From Actinospineispora acaciae DSM 45401 (lineage in GTDB: Bacteria > Actinomycetota > Actinomycetes > Mycobacteriales > Pseudonocardiaceae): DNA of 64,000 nucleotides. Position 1 is the stretch's first letter. Every line of letters begins with the position of its first letter. Below the pieces are notes generated by a model. That model ran no database searches, was not told the DNA's origin, and saw nothing but the letters and a program-made list of their open reading frames with translations. The DNA lies in NCBI RefSeq assembly GCF_000620785.1, contig NZ_JIAI01000002.1, positions 1-64,000 of the forward strand, written 5' to 3'. Below are positions 1 to 8,153 of this stretch, in pieces. The position numbers and the translations under genes were made by a program.

Positions 1-170
1 TCGACTGGAAGGACACCGCGCTGCTGCGCACCTTCATCTCGGACCGGGGCAAGATCCGCTCCCGCCGCGTCACCGGCCTGAGCCCGCGCCAGCAGCGCCA
101 GGTCGCGGCCGCGATCCGCACCGCCCGCGAGATGGCCCTGCTGCCCTACCCGAACGCCGCCCGGAACTAG
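1..170 (+). CDS. rpsR: 30S ribosomal protein bS18 paralogue, 3' part only
   Basis: The window opens inside this gene; the frame starts at base 3 and gives 55 residues to the TAG at 168-170. The segment [17 protein letters not shown] followed by [19 protein letters not shown] is the hallmark core and C-terminus of S18, which binds 16S rRNA with S6 in the platform of the small subunit. The next ribosomal gene is a zinc-independent S14, so this is most likely the alternative S18 of the Zur-controlled set used under zinc limitation; the N-terminus that would show loss of the zinc cysteines lies outside the window. The stop codon lies in the CTAG flank of a MITE-like insertion. Confidence 0.9.
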   Translation, partial: DWKDTALLRTFISDRGKIRSRRVTGLSPRQQRQVAAAIRTAREMALLPYPNAARN

Positions 171-333
171 GGCGTGTCCCGTGGATCATTCAGCCGGCTG
201 CGCGGCGCCCAGATCGCGCCTCGCGGCGTTCTCGTCGCCGCCGATACAACAGCGGTATCGGCGGCTCCTCGGCCTTGCGAGCCACAATCTGGATCACCGC
301 TCGCTCGGCATAGATCCACGGAAAACGCCCTAG
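167..333. mobile_element. MITE-like element with terminal inverted repeats
   Basis: The gap between rpsR and rpsN is bounded by near-perfect inverted repeats. GGGCGTGTCCCGTGGATC (170-187) matches the reverse complement of 313-330 at 16 of 18 positions. CTAG stands on both outer edges (167-170 and 330-333) and fits a 4-bp target duplication of the kind made by IS5-family transposases. There is no room for a transposase. The interior folds on itself, with an 11-bp perfect stem at 237-247/255-265 (loop 248-254). The left CTAG supplies the rpsR stop codon. Assignment to an IS5-derived MITE is inference from TIR, target site and size. Confidence 0.75.
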
Positions 334-342
334 GCCTGAGCG

Positions 343-648
343 ATGGCCAAGCGAAGCAAGATCGTGCGCAACGAACGGCGCCGCCGCACGGTCGCCAGGT
401 ACGCGGCCCGGCGCGAGCGGCTCACCGCGATCATCGCCAGCCCGAGGACCACGCCCGAGGAGCGGGACGCGGCGCGGCGGGAGCTGAGCCGCCAGCCGCG
501 CGATGCCAGCGCCACCCGGGTGCGCAACCGGGACGCGGTGGACGGGCGGCCGAGGGGGTACCTGCGCGCGTTCGGGGTCTCCCGGGTGCGGATGCGCGAG
601 CTGGCGCACGGCGGCCACCTGCCCGGGGTGCGCAAGGCGAGCTGGTAG
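343..648 (+). CDS. rpsN: 30S ribosomal protein uS14, zinc-independent form
   Basis: A 101-residue protein beginning [20 protein letters not shown], the long S14 type that lacks the CxxC zinc ribbon of the short 61-residue form. The C-terminal signature [20 protein letters not shown] and the ending PGVRKASW are those of S14. It assembles into the head of the 30S subunit. In actinobacteria such cysteine-free paralogues sit in a Zur-repressed operon and replace the zinc-binding versions when zinc is scarce; the adjacent S18 supports that. A MITE separates it from rpsR, and the methyltransferase start codon directly abuts its TAG, so the three genes are probably cotranscribed. Confidence 0.95.
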   Translation: MAKRSKIVRNERRRRTVARYAARRERLTAIIASPRTTPEERDAARRELSRQPRDASATRVRNRDAVDGRPRGYLRAFGVSRVRMRELAHGGHLPGVRKASW

Positions 649-1395
649 ATGACCGGCCAGGAGACCAGCGGCGCGATGTTCTACCAGCGCGTCGCGCCGT
701 ACGTCGCCGCGTTGCTGCCCGCCGCGTGGCACGCGCTCGCGCCGGCGGTGGCCGAGGCCCTCCGGGAGGTGCCGGCCGGCCCGGACGCGCCGGTGGTGGA
801 CATCGGGGCCGGCACCGGGATCGGCACCGAGCTGATCGCCCGCACCCTGCCCGGCGCGGACGTGCTGGCCATCGAGCCCGACCCGGCCATGCGCACCGCG
901 CTGCTGGCCAGGGTGGCCGCCGACCCGGACCTGCGCCGGCGCACCACGGTCGAGGGCGAGCCGATCGAGACCGCGCGGTTGCCCGACCGCATCGCGGCGG
1001 TGCTCGCCGCGAACGTGCTCGGCCACCTCGACGCGCCGCGCCGGGCACGGCTCTGGGCGGTGTTGGCCGAGCGGCTGGTGCCCGGCGGGGTCGCGGTGGT
1101 CACCGTGGTCCCGCCGGACAGCCCGCGCGAGGTGCCCGAGATGCCGATGAGCGAGCTACGGATCGGGCGGGACCTGCTGGTCGGCAGCGCCGGCGCACAA
1201 CCCGCCGGGCCCGACTCGGTGCGCTGGACCATGACCTACCGCGGCTACCGGGACGGGCGGTTGGTCGACGAGGTCAGCCACCAGAGCCAGTGGTGGGTGC
1301 TCGGCCCGGACGAGCTCGCCGCCGAGGTCGCCGCGCACGGGCTCGCCGGTCGGCCGGGCGCGGCCGGCACCGGGCTGTTCCTGATCCGCCCCTGA
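649..1395 (+). CDS. class I SAM-dependent methyltransferase
   Basis: A 248-residue Rossmann methyltransferase. Motif I is VVDIGAGTGIGTELI near residues 48-62; an acidic ribose-binding position follows in LAIEPDPAMR; the post-III region is VPGGVAVVTVVPPDS. No transmembrane segment or targeting signal is seen. The substrate is not evident; it could be a small molecule, since the acceptor-binding part matches no RNA or protein methylase I recognise. Its ATG (649) immediately follows the rpsN stop without a spacer, implying translational coupling and the same (probably Zur) control as the ribosomal paralogues. Confidence 0.8.
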   Translation: MTGQETSGAMFYQRVAPYVAALLPAAWHALAPAVAEALREVPAGPDAPVVDIGAGTGIGTELIARTLPGADVLAIEPDPAMRTALLARVAADPDLRRRTTVEGEPIETARLPDRIAAVLAANVLGHLDAPRRARLWAVLAERLVPGGVAVVTVVPPDSPREVPEMPMSELRIGRDLLVGSAGAQPAGPDSVRWTMTYRGYRDGRLVDEVSHQSQWWVLGPDELAAEVAAHGLAGRPGAAGTGLFLIRP

Positions 1396-1453
1396 AACGT
1401 CTCCGGGCCAGTTCGCCGCCCGACACAACCTGAACGGTGCCTCGGCTGTCGTC

Positions 1454-3577
1454 ATGGCTGTCGAAGGCTGGTCCCCTCGTCGACGCCACGGCGAGGGGGG
1501 CGTTGAGGGGGCGAGGGCACTGATCGGCGAGCTTCGGGCGTCCGACCCGGTTTCGTTGGGCCCGTTCCGGTTGCTCGGGCGGCTGGGCGACGGCGGGATG
1601 GGGCAGGTGTTCCTGGGCCGCGACGAGCCGGGGCGGTGGGTCGCGGTGAAGGTGATCCACGACGCGCACCTGGGGGTCGCGGAGTTCCGGCGGCGGTTCG
1701 CCAGGGAGATCCGGATCGCCGGCCAGGTCCGGGCGCCGTGGACTGTCGCGCTGGTCGCGGCCGACGCGGATGCGCGGCGGCCGTGGCTGGCCACCGAGTA
1801 CGTGCCGGGGCCGTCGCTGCATCGGGCGGTGGCCAAGGCGGGGTCGTTGGCGGAGGCGGCGGCGGGGGTGCTGGCGAGCCGGCTGGCCGACGCGATGGCG
1901 GCGCTGCACTCCACCGGGTTGGTGCACCGCGACCTGAAGCCGTCGAACGTGATGCTGGCGCCGGACGGGCCCCGGTTGCTGGACTTCGGCATCGCCCGCG
2001 CGCTGGACGCGACCCGGATCACCCGCACCGGGCTGGCGGTCGGGACGCCGGCGTTCATGTCGCCCGAGCAGGCTCGCGGTGCGGACGGCGGTCCGGCCTC
2101 GGACGTGTTCTCGCTGGCCGCCGTGCTCGTGTTCGCCGCGACCGGGTGCGGGCCGTTCGGGCAGGCGACCAACCCGGTGGCGATGCTGATGCGGGTCAGC
2201 GAGGACGCACCGGACCTGGCCGGGGTGCCCGACCGGTTGCGCGCGGAGCTGGCGCCGTGCCTGGCCAAGGAACCCGCCGAACGGCCCACCGCGCGCCAGC
2301 TGGCGGACACGCTCGCGCACTGGGCGGAGCCGCCGTCCGGAGCGCCCGGGGCCTGGCCGCCGCCGGTGGTGTCCGAGCTGACCCAGCCGCCGACCTGGCC
2401 GCGGCGCCCGACACTGCCCGTGCCGCACGCCGGCGCCCGTACCCCACTCCCGGCCCGGTCCTGGCCGGCGGCGTTCGGCATGCCCGCCGGCCTGACCCCG
2501 TCCAACACCGCGCTGCGCACCCCGAGCGGGCTGTTCCGCCGCGGCCGCCGCCCCGGGCGGGCCTTGCTCGCGCTACTGGCGCTGCCCGTGGTGGCGCTGC
2601 TGGCGCTCGCGGCGGTGTTCCTGGTTCCGTGGCCGGGCGCGGGCGGCCCGGCCGCCGCCGCGCACCAACCGGCTCCGGCGGTCCCGCTGCGCCCGGTCCA
2701 GCTCGGCGCGCCGATCGCGATCGGGAACGGCGGCAGCGCGTACCGGCCGGCGATCTCGCCCGACGGCGGCCGGCTGTTCGTCAACGGCAAGGACGGCATC
2801 GCGGTGGTCGACGTGCGCGCCCGGACGGCGGTGCGGACGATCAGGCCGGCCACCGGGCTGGTGGGCGGGCAGCTGTTCTGTTCGCCGGACGGCAGGTGGC
2901 TCTACCTGGTGGAGTTCGACCAGATCGAGGTCATCGACCTCACCGTGAGGAGGCCGACCGCGAGCATCCCGCTGCCGCGCGGCCTGCACTCGCATGCCGA
3001 CCTCAGCAGGGACGGGCGGCGGCTGGTCCTGCTGCACAAGCAGGGGGACGACACCACGGAGACGATCATCGTGGTGGACACCGAGACCCGGTCCGTGCGC
3101 ACCGTCCCGACGCGGGGGTTGACCTTCGGCGGGGGAGTCGTGCTCACCGCGGATGGCCGCCGCGCCTACGCCCACCAGCTGCTCGGGCCGATGGTGCAGG
3201 TGGACCTGGACACCGGCCGAAGCGTCCAGAACCCGTTCCTGCCACAGGTCGAGAACGCCGCGCTGTCCGGCGACGGGCGGGAGCTCTACGCGGTGTCGTT
3301 CGGCGGGCTGATCACCGCGCTGGACGCCGCCACCGGGGACCTGATCCGGCGGGTGACGATGCCGAGCAGCTGCTGCCAGTTCGTCGCCGCCCCCGGGGGA
3401 CAGGTGCTCACGACCGTCGAGACGAGGCTCCAGGTGGTCGACCCCGGTACCGGGAAGGTGCTGGCCACGGCCGAGACCGGCCGGTCGGTCAACGAGCTGG
3501 TGGTCTCGCCGGACGGCCGCCGGGTCTACCTGAACGACGTGAACACCATGGTCGAGATCGCCATGTCGGAGCGATGA
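1454..3577 (+). CDS. membrane Ser/Thr kinase with extracellular beta-propeller
   Basis: A PknB-type receptor kinase of 707 residues. The glycine loop GDGGMG is at about 46-51, catalytic Lys66 in AVKV, the catalytic loop HRDLKPSN at 158-165, DFG at 177-179 and the activation segment end GTPAFMSPEQ at 197-206. A Pro-rich linker leads to one transmembrane helix (about 370-392), then an outside domain of repeated SPDGxxLxV blades typical of a YVTN/WD-like propeller (about 425-705). It probably senses an extracytoplasmic ligand and signals by Hanks-type phosphorylation. The ATG at 1454 lacks a clear ribosome site and its first codons hold a hairpin; CTG at 1520 after GGGGGCGAGGG is a possible true start. 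Confidence 0.88.
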   Translation: MAVEGWSPRRRHGEGGVEGARALIGELRASDPVSLGPFRLLGRLGDGGMGQVFLGRDEPGRWVAVKVIHDAHLGVAEFRRRFAREIRIAGQVRAPWTVALVAADADARRPWLATEYVPGPSLHRAVAKAGSLAEAAAGVLASRLADAMAALHSTGLVHRDLKPSNVMLAPDGPRLLDFGIARALDATRITRTGLAVGTPAFMSPEQARGADGGPASDVFSLAAVLVFAATGCGPFGQATNPVAMLMRVSEDAPDLAGVPDRLRAELAPCLAKEPAERPTARQLADTLAHWAEPPSGAPGAWPPPVVSELTQPPTWPRRPTLPVPHAGARTPLPARSWPAAFGMPAGLTPSNTALRTPSGLFRRGRRPGRALLALLALPVVALLALAAVFLVPWPGAGGPAAAAHQPAPAVPLRPVQLGAPIAIGNGGSAYRPAISPDGGRLFVNGKDGIAVVDVRARTAVRTIRPATGLVGGQLFCSPDGRWLYLVEFDQIEVIDLTVRRPTASIPLPRGLHSHADLSRDGRRLVLLHKQGDDTTETIIVVDTETRSVRTVPTRGLTFGGGVVLTADGRRAYAHQLLGPMVQVDLDTGRSVQNPFLPQVENAALSGDGRELYAVSFGGLITALDAATGDLIRRVTMPSSCCQFVAAPGGQVLTTVETRLQVVDPGTGKVLATAETGRSVNELVVSPDGRRVYLNDVNTMVEIAMSER
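1473..1498 (+). terminator. G+C-rich hairpin, possible terminator or start-site structure
   Basis: CCCCTCG (1473-1479) pairs perfectly with CGAGGGG (1492-1498) across a 12-nt loop. No T-run follows, so it is at best an atypical terminator for the ribosomal/methyltransferase unit. It lies inside the first codons of the kinase if that gene starts at 1454, which argues for a later start near 1520. Confidence 0.35.
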
Positions 3578-3592
3578 GGCGGGAGGGGCGAC

Positions 3593-5383
3593 ATGCGGAC
3601 GCTGTGGGAGGACGACCCGGCCGAGCTGGGCGGCTACCGGATAGTGGGCCGGCTGGGCACCGGCGGCATGGGGCAGGTGTACCTGGGGCGGGACCGGGGT
3701 GGCCGGTGCGCGGCGGTGAAGGTGGTGCACCCCGGCCTGGCCGACGATCCCGCGTTCCGGGCGCGGTTCGCGCGCGAGGTGGCCACCGCCCGGGCCATCG
3801 ACGCCCCGTGGACGGCGGCCGTGCTCGGGGCCGACCCGGGCGCCGCGCGGCCGTGGCTGGCCACCGAGTACGTGCCGGGGCCGTCGCTGGAGCAGGCGGT
3901 GGCCGGCTCCGGTCCGCTGCCGGCGCCGGCGGTGCGGGTGCTGGCCGCCCGGATGGCCGAGGCGCTGGCCGGCCTGCACGCCGCCGGGGTGGTGCACCGT
4001 GACGTCAAGCCGTCGAACGTGATCCTGGCCGAGGACGGCCCACGCCTGATCGACTTCGGCATCTCGACCGCGACGGACGCGACCGACGCGACCCGGATCA
4101 CCCACACCGGGGCGATGTTGGGCACCCCCGCCTACATGTCGCCCGAGCAGGCCAGCGATGAGCCGGTCGGGGCCGCGTCCGACCTGTTCTCGCTGGCGAG
4201 CGTGCTCGTCTTCGCCGCGACCGGGCGGGGTCCGTTCGGCGAGGCGAGCAACCCGGTGGCGCTGCTGCTGCGCATCGCCCGGGACGAGCCGAGGCTGGCC
4301 GGCGTCCCCGACGAGCTGCGGCCGGCGCTGCAACGGTGCCTGGCCAAGGACCCGGCGGCGCGCCCGGCCGCGGCCGACCTCGCCGCCGGGCTCGCACCGG
4401 AGCCCGGGCGGAGTGCCGCCTGGTTCCCGCCCGGCGTGGTGACCCCGACCGCCCGCATCGACCCGGCCGCCGACTCGACCTGGGTCGTCCCGACCCTGGT
4501 GGTCGCGCGTCGGACGGCGGGCGGCAACCGGAAGCTGTGGCTCGGGCTCGCCGGCGCCCTCACACTGGTCACCGCGCTGGCCGTCACGATGGGGGTCACC
4601 GGCCCGACCGGCCCCACCGGCCCGGCCGGCACCCCGGCGCGCTACACCACGGCCGCCGAGATCAGCAACGCGGTGGACGCCCAGCTCGAGCGCGACCGCA
4701 CGGTCAAGGCCAGCTCGACCCGCGAGATCCACCCGACGCGCGGCGAGATGCGCTGGACCAGCGAGGCGCACATCCGCGTCGACTCCGGCACCACGTCCCT
4801 TCACCGCACCATGCACCTGCGCCAGGTCACCCACCCCGAGGGCGGTGGGAACGACGTCGTGTCGGACTGGGACTCGGCCATGATCGTGCTGCCCGGCCGT
4901 GCCTGGCTCACCAAGTCGACCAGGGCGCCCCAGCAGCCGACCGCCGTGAGCTGGGACGCGCTGGACCTCACCGGCAACGACCCCGCCAGGTCGGTCGAGC
5001 TGGCCGTGGTGCGAGCGGCGGCCGACGAGGGCAACCCGCTGCGGCCCAACGTCGCGGCGGCGACGCTGGTCGACTCCGCCGACGAGCAGCTCGACGGCGT
5101 GCCCACCAGGCGCTACACGCTGCGGCTGGACCGGGACGCCACGCTACAGCTCAAGGCCGACCCGAACTGGCGGCCGTCCGGCCCGCTGCCACCGCCCGAC
5201 CCGGCGAGCACCATCACCAACATCGTCTGGCTGGACGCCGCGAACCGCCTGGTGAGGTTCCGGGCCGAGCACCCGTCGCCCGCCCCGCGACAGGAGCCCA
5301 ACACGCACGAGACCCGATACCGCGAATGGGGCCAGCCGGTCCGGATCGAACCGCCGCCGCCGAACCAGATCACGACGGGCTGA
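3593..5383 (+). CDS. membrane Ser/Thr kinase with LppX/LprG-like outer domain
   Basis: A second Hanks-type kinase, 596 residues. Glycine loop GTGGMG is at 22-27, Lys43 in AAVKVV, catalytic loop HRDVKPSN at 135-142, DFG at 154-156, and GTPAYMSPEQ closes the activation segment. A transmembrane helix (about 314-335) is followed by a collagen-like TGPTGPTGPAGTP linker, then a domain beginning YTTAAEISNAVDAQLERDRT with a DGVPTRRYTLRLD strand. It resembles actinobacterial LppX/LprAFG lipid-binding lipoproteins. It starts 15 nt after the first kinase with AGGCGGGAGGGG upstream, so the two form an operon. A lipid or cell-wall ligand is inferred, not shown. Confidence 0.87.
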   Translation: MRTLWEDDPAELGGYRIVGRLGTGGMGQVYLGRDRGGRCAAVKVVHPGLADDPAFRARFAREVATARAIDAPWTAAVLGADPGAARPWLATEYVPGPSLEQAVAGSGPLPAPAVRVLAARMAEALAGLHAAGVVHRDVKPSNVILAEDGPRLIDFGISTATDATDATRITHTGAMLGTPAYMSPEQASDEPVGAASDLFSLASVLVFAATGRGPFGEASNPVALLLRIARDEPRLAGVPDELRPALQRCLAKDPAARPAAADLAAGLAPEPGRSAAWFPPGVVTPTARIDPAADSTWVVPTLVVARRTAGGNRKLWLGLAGALTLVTALAVTMGVTGPTGPTGPAGTPARYTTAAEISNAVDAQLERDRTVKASSTREIHPTRGEMRWTSEAHIRVDSGTTSLHRTMHLRQVTHPEGGGNDVVSDWDSAMIVLPGRAWLTKSTRAPQQPTAVSWDALDLTGNDPARSVELAVVRAAADEGNPLRPNVAAATLVDSADEQLDGVPTRRYTLRLDRDATLQLKADPNWRPSGPLPPPDPASTITNIVWLDAANRLVRFRAEHPSPAPRQEPNTHETRYREWGQPVRIEPPPPNQITTG

Positions 5384-5395
5384 ACACCGCGGCGC

Positions 5396-6259
5396 TCATC
5401 CGTCGGCCCCGGAGAGGAAGCCCAGCAGGGCGCTCACGGTGGCGTCCGGGGCGTCCTCGGGGAGGAAGTGACCGGCGTCCGGGATCATGCGGTGCCGGGC
5501 GGTGGGGATCGCGGCGGCCAACCGGACGGCGGTGTCCGGGGGCAGCCAACCGTCCCGCTCGCCCCACAGCACCAGGGTCGGGGCGGTCACCTCGCCGAGC
5601 CTGGCCGCGATGTCGCGGGTGTCGCCGGGGTCGACGGCGCGGGCCTGGTCGACCCAGCGACGCTGCCCGGCGGCGCCGGTCCACGGGGCGAGGTAGGCAT
5701 CCGCGTCGGCCGTGGCCATCGGGCGGCGGGTGGCGGTGCGCAGCCGAGGCGCGATGATGTCGGCGAACACGTGCTCCGGCATCGTGCGGTACGCCTCGGG
5801 CCACTCGCGCAGGTGCGAGGTGAACGGCGTGAGCCAGGGATCCAGGACGGCGGCGTCCAGCAGCGCGAGCCGGTCGACCGGTACCCCGTGCACCAGGTGG
5901 GCGCGCAGCACGACGGCGCCACCGATGTCGTGCCCGACCAGGACCGGAGGGCGCGCGCCGGGAGCGTCCAGGCCCCAGTGCTCGACCAGCTCGGCCAGGG
6001 TGCGGGCCTGCCTGTCGATCGAGGGGGCCACACCGGGGCCGGGGCGGGAGCCGCCGTACCCGAGCAGGTCCCAGACGTGCACCGTGTACTGGCCGGCCAG
6101 CGCGGGGGCCACCGCCCGCCACAGGTATGACCAGGCCGGAGAACCGTGCACCAGCACCACCGGCGGCCCGTCGCCGAGTACCCCGGCCGCCACCTCGCCG
6201 CCGGACACCCGAACCCGGTCGGACAGCCGCCACCCCTCGGTACCGATCCGCGCGTTCAC
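5396..6259 (-). CDS. alpha/beta hydrolase, haloalkane dehalogenase/epoxide hydrolase type
   Basis: A 287-residue alpha/beta-fold hydrolase. The oxyanion-hole motif LVHGSPAW is at about 36-43, and the nucleophile elbow GHDIGG at 109-114 carries Asp111 instead of Ser, as in haloalkane dehalogenases and epoxide hydrolases. The catalytic His lies in DAGHFLPEDAPD near the C-terminus. No signal peptide, so cytosolic. GTG at 6259 is chosen because GGAGG lies 9 nt upstream. It converges with the second kinase (13-nt gap). The substrate cannot be told from sequence; fluoroacetate dehalogenase-like or plain epoxide hydrolase activity are both possible. Confidence 0.8.
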   Translation of the reverse strand: MNARIGTEGWRLSDRVRVSGGEVAAGVLGDGPPVVLVHGSPAWSYLWRAVAPALAGQYTVHVWDLLGYGGSRPGPGVAPSIDRQARTLAELVEHWGLDAPGARPPVLVGHDIGGAVVLRAHLVHGVPVDRLALLDAAVLDPWLTPFTSHLREWPEAYRTMPEHVFADIIAPRLRTATRRPMATADADAYLAPWTGAAGQRRWVDQARAVDPGDTRDIAARLGEVTAPTLVLWGERDGWLPPDTAVRLAAAIPTARHRMIPDAGHFLPEDAPDATVSALLGFLSGADG

Positions 6260-6339
6260 CGTCCCCGACCTCCAAACGTAATGGCTACAAGCATAGTTTT
6301 CACCTTACCTGAGCGGCAGTGGCAACCCCGGAGGTTGAC

Positions 6340-6355
6340 CTCAACATTTGTTGAG
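6340..6355. promoter_or_regulatory. perfect palindrome in divergent promoter region
   Basis: CTCAACATTTGTTGAG is a perfect inverted repeat (7-bp arms, 2-nt centre) between the divergent hydrolase (start 6259) and the truncated monooxygenase (start 6372). TTGACC just upstream could be a -35 box. It looks like an operator for a dimeric repressor; the protein is unknown. Confidence 0.45.
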
Positions 6356-6371
6356 CTTCTAGGGTTCGGGC

Positions 6372-6710
6372 ATGACGATTCGGCTCGGTGCTCAGCTTCC
6401 GGTGAACGCCTCGAGGGGCGACGGCGTGATCCCCGACATCGCGGTGGCGGCCCGGCATGCCGAGGACGTCGGGCTCGACGCGGTGTGGGCCGGTGACCAT
6501 CTGACCACCGGCACGCCCATGCTGGACAGCACGGTGGCGCTGTCCGTGGCCGCCTCGGCCACCGAGCGGATCAACATCGGGTACGCCGTGATGCTGCTCG
6601 CCCTGCGACAACCGGCCTGGGCCGCCAAGCAGATCGGGTCACTGCAGTACGTCTCGGGCAACGCCCAGTACGACCTGATTGCCCAGGCCCGCGCGCTCCT
6701 GGTGGGCTGA
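6372..6710 (+). pseudogene. truncated luciferase-like (LLM) monooxygenase
   Basis: Codes for 112 residues. About the first 97 match the N-terminal part of bacterial luciferase-like flavin/F420-dependent oxidoreductases: IRLGAQLPVN, then LDAVWAGDHL and the strand INIGYAVMLLALRQP. Family members are about 280-350 residues with an eight-stranded barrel; this one breaks off after the third or fourth strand and ends in an unrelated tail, AQYDLIAQARALLVG. A deletion between the middle of the gene and near its end is the simplest explanation. It is unlikely to be enzymatically active. Confidence 0.75.
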
Positions 6711-6713
6711 GCT

Positions 6714-7532
6714 TCAGGGCTTGCGGCCCACCGCGCCCATGCTGACCACGTCGATGTTCTGGCCGTTGCCCACCTTCGCGGGGTTCGGGCGCCACTGGTT
6801 GAGCCGCACCACCCCGGGGTCGACCAGTTCCAGGCCGTCGAAGAGCTGCCCGATCTGCTCGGGGGTGCGCGCGTAGTAGCCCCATGCGGCACCGGCTTCG
6901 GCGTTGAAGTCGTCGAGCGCCTGCCGGTAGACCGGATCGGTGTTGATGGCCTCGTAGTGGGCCAGGTAGCTGCCGGACGGGACCGCGTCCATGTACGACC
7001 TCACGATCGCGAGCGCCTCGTCGTAGTCCTCGACGTGCCCGAGCGAGCCCATGAACATCACGCCGATCGGCTCGTCGAAGTTCAGGGCACCTCGGGCCAT
7101 GCCGATGACCCGGTCGATGTCGCGGAAGTCGGAATCGACATAAGTGGTGACACCCACGTTGGTGGTGTTGGTCAGCAGTGCCCGGGCATGCGCCAGAACG
7201 ACCGGGTCGTTGTCGACGTAGACGATCCTCGCTTCCGGGGTGACCTCCTGGGCGACCTCGTGCGTGTTCTGGTCGGTCGGGAAACCGGTGCCGATGTCGA
7301 GGAACTGCCGAACGCCGGACTCGGCCATGTAGCGAACCGACCGGATGATGAACTGCCGGGCGTGCCTGGCCCAGGTCGTGATGCCCGGGAACACCGCAAT
7401 GACCGCGTCACCCGCCGCCTGGTCGGCCGGGTAGTTGTCCTTTCCGCCCATCCAGTAGTTCCAGATTCGCGCCGAGTTTGGCCTGTCGAAATCGATGTCC
7501 GCGGGCCGGCCCTGCGATTCCACGTCGCCCAT
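6714..7532 (-). CDS. DUF574/PF04672-family SAM-dependent methyltransferase
   Basis: A 272-residue member of the actinobacterial S-adenosyl methyltransferase family PF04672. Recognisable pieces are RPNSARIWNYWMGGKDNYPA near the N-terminus, motif I FLDIGTGFPT, and the acidic strand VYVDNDPVVLAHARALL. These enzymes are abundant in Streptomyces relatives and their substrates are mostly unknown. ATG at 7532 is preferred over upstream starts because GGAAAGGA precedes it. It is convergent with the broken monooxygenase, and a perfect palindrome at 7604-7620 lies 72 nt upstream of its start, suggesting control by the neighbouring MarR protein. Confidence 0.88.
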   Translation of the reverse strand: MGDVESQGRPADIDFDRPNSARIWNYWMGGKDNYPADQAAGDAVIAVFPGITTWARHARQFIIRSVRYMAESGVRQFLDIGTGFPTDQNTHEVAQEVTPEARIVYVDNDPVVLAHARALLTNTTNVGVTTYVDSDFRDIDRVIGMARGALNFDEPIGVMFMGSLGHVEDYDEALAIVRSYMDAVPSGSYLAHYEAINTDPVYRQALDDFNAEAGAAWGYYARTPEQIGQLFDGLELVDPGVVRLNQWRPNPAKVGNGQNIDVVSMGAVGRKP

Positions 7533-7603
7533 CAAACGGTCCTTTCCGGAAGATGAGGGATTAGTCTGGCTGCGGGGCAAATGCTACTGTGCGGGCGGCT
7601 CGC

Positions 7604-7620
7604 TGTTGACAGAGTCAACA
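7604..7620. promoter_or_regulatory. candidate MarR operator (perfect palindrome)
   Basis: TGTTGACAGAGTCAACA is a perfect 7+3+7 inverted repeat in front of the DUF574 methyltransferase gene and just past the MarR stop. Nearly the same motif recurs at 8367-8382 before the aldehyde dehydrogenase. TTGAC/GTCAA arms are common in MarR-family operators. Binding by the adjacent regulator is inference. Confidence 0.55.
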
Positions 7621-7622
7621 CA

Positions 7623-8138
7623 TCAGCGTTCGGCTCGCTCCAGCGCCCTGGCCAGGGTGGCGAGCTTGTCCAGCGCGGTGTCGAGCACCTCGCGCTCGTG
7701 CTCGGTCAGGCAGACCAGGAACGCCTCGTTGCGCTCGTTCGCGGCCTCGATCAGTCGTTTGTACAGCGCCTGGCCCCGGCGGGTGAGGGTGAGCTCGGTG
7801 GTGCGGCCGGCGCCGAACTCGCGCAGGATCAGCCCGCGCACGGTCAGCTTGGCCACCACCCTGCTCATCTGCGCCTTGTCCAGCGCGGCCAGCCTGGCCA
7901 GCTTGTTCAGCGTCTGCGGGGAGTTGGCGCCCAGCAGCGCGATGGTCCGCCACTCGCCGAGGCTGACGTCGAACTCCCGCCGGTAGCGCAGCGCGGCGCT
8001 GCGCGACATGGCGTTCGAGACCCGGCTCAGCCGGTAGGAGAGCAGGCCCTGGATCGTGGTGCGCGGCCCGGTCCCGGCGCCGTCGCTGCGAGCCCCGTCC
8101 CCTCGGGCACCACCGGTTGGTGCAGCTGGCTCGGTCAT
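7623..8138 (-). CDS. MarR-family transcriptional regulator
   Basis: About 171 residues with the winged-helix core of MarR: LGEWRTIALLGAN, TLNKLARLAALDKAQMSRVVAKL as the recognition region, and the wing RTTELTLTRRGQALY. Helices at both ends form the dimer interface. Such proteins repress divergent or adjacent genes until an aromatic or other small acid binds. It is divergent from the ALDH/transaminase/ABC operon (346 nt between starts), and similar TGTTGAC palindromes lie at the promoters on both sides. ATG at 8138 follows GGCGGGG; a start 15 nt earlier (8153) is also possible. Confidence 0.88.
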   Translation of the reverse strand: MTEPAAPTGGARGDGARSDGAGTGPRTTIQGLLSYRLSRVSNAMSRSAALRYRREFDVSLGEWRTIALLGANSPQTLNKLARLAALDKAQMSRVVAKLTVRGLILREFGAGRTTELTLTRRGQALYKRLIEAANERNEAFLVCLTEHEREVLDTALDKLATLARALERAER

Positions 8139-8153
8139 GTCGCCCCGCCTCAT

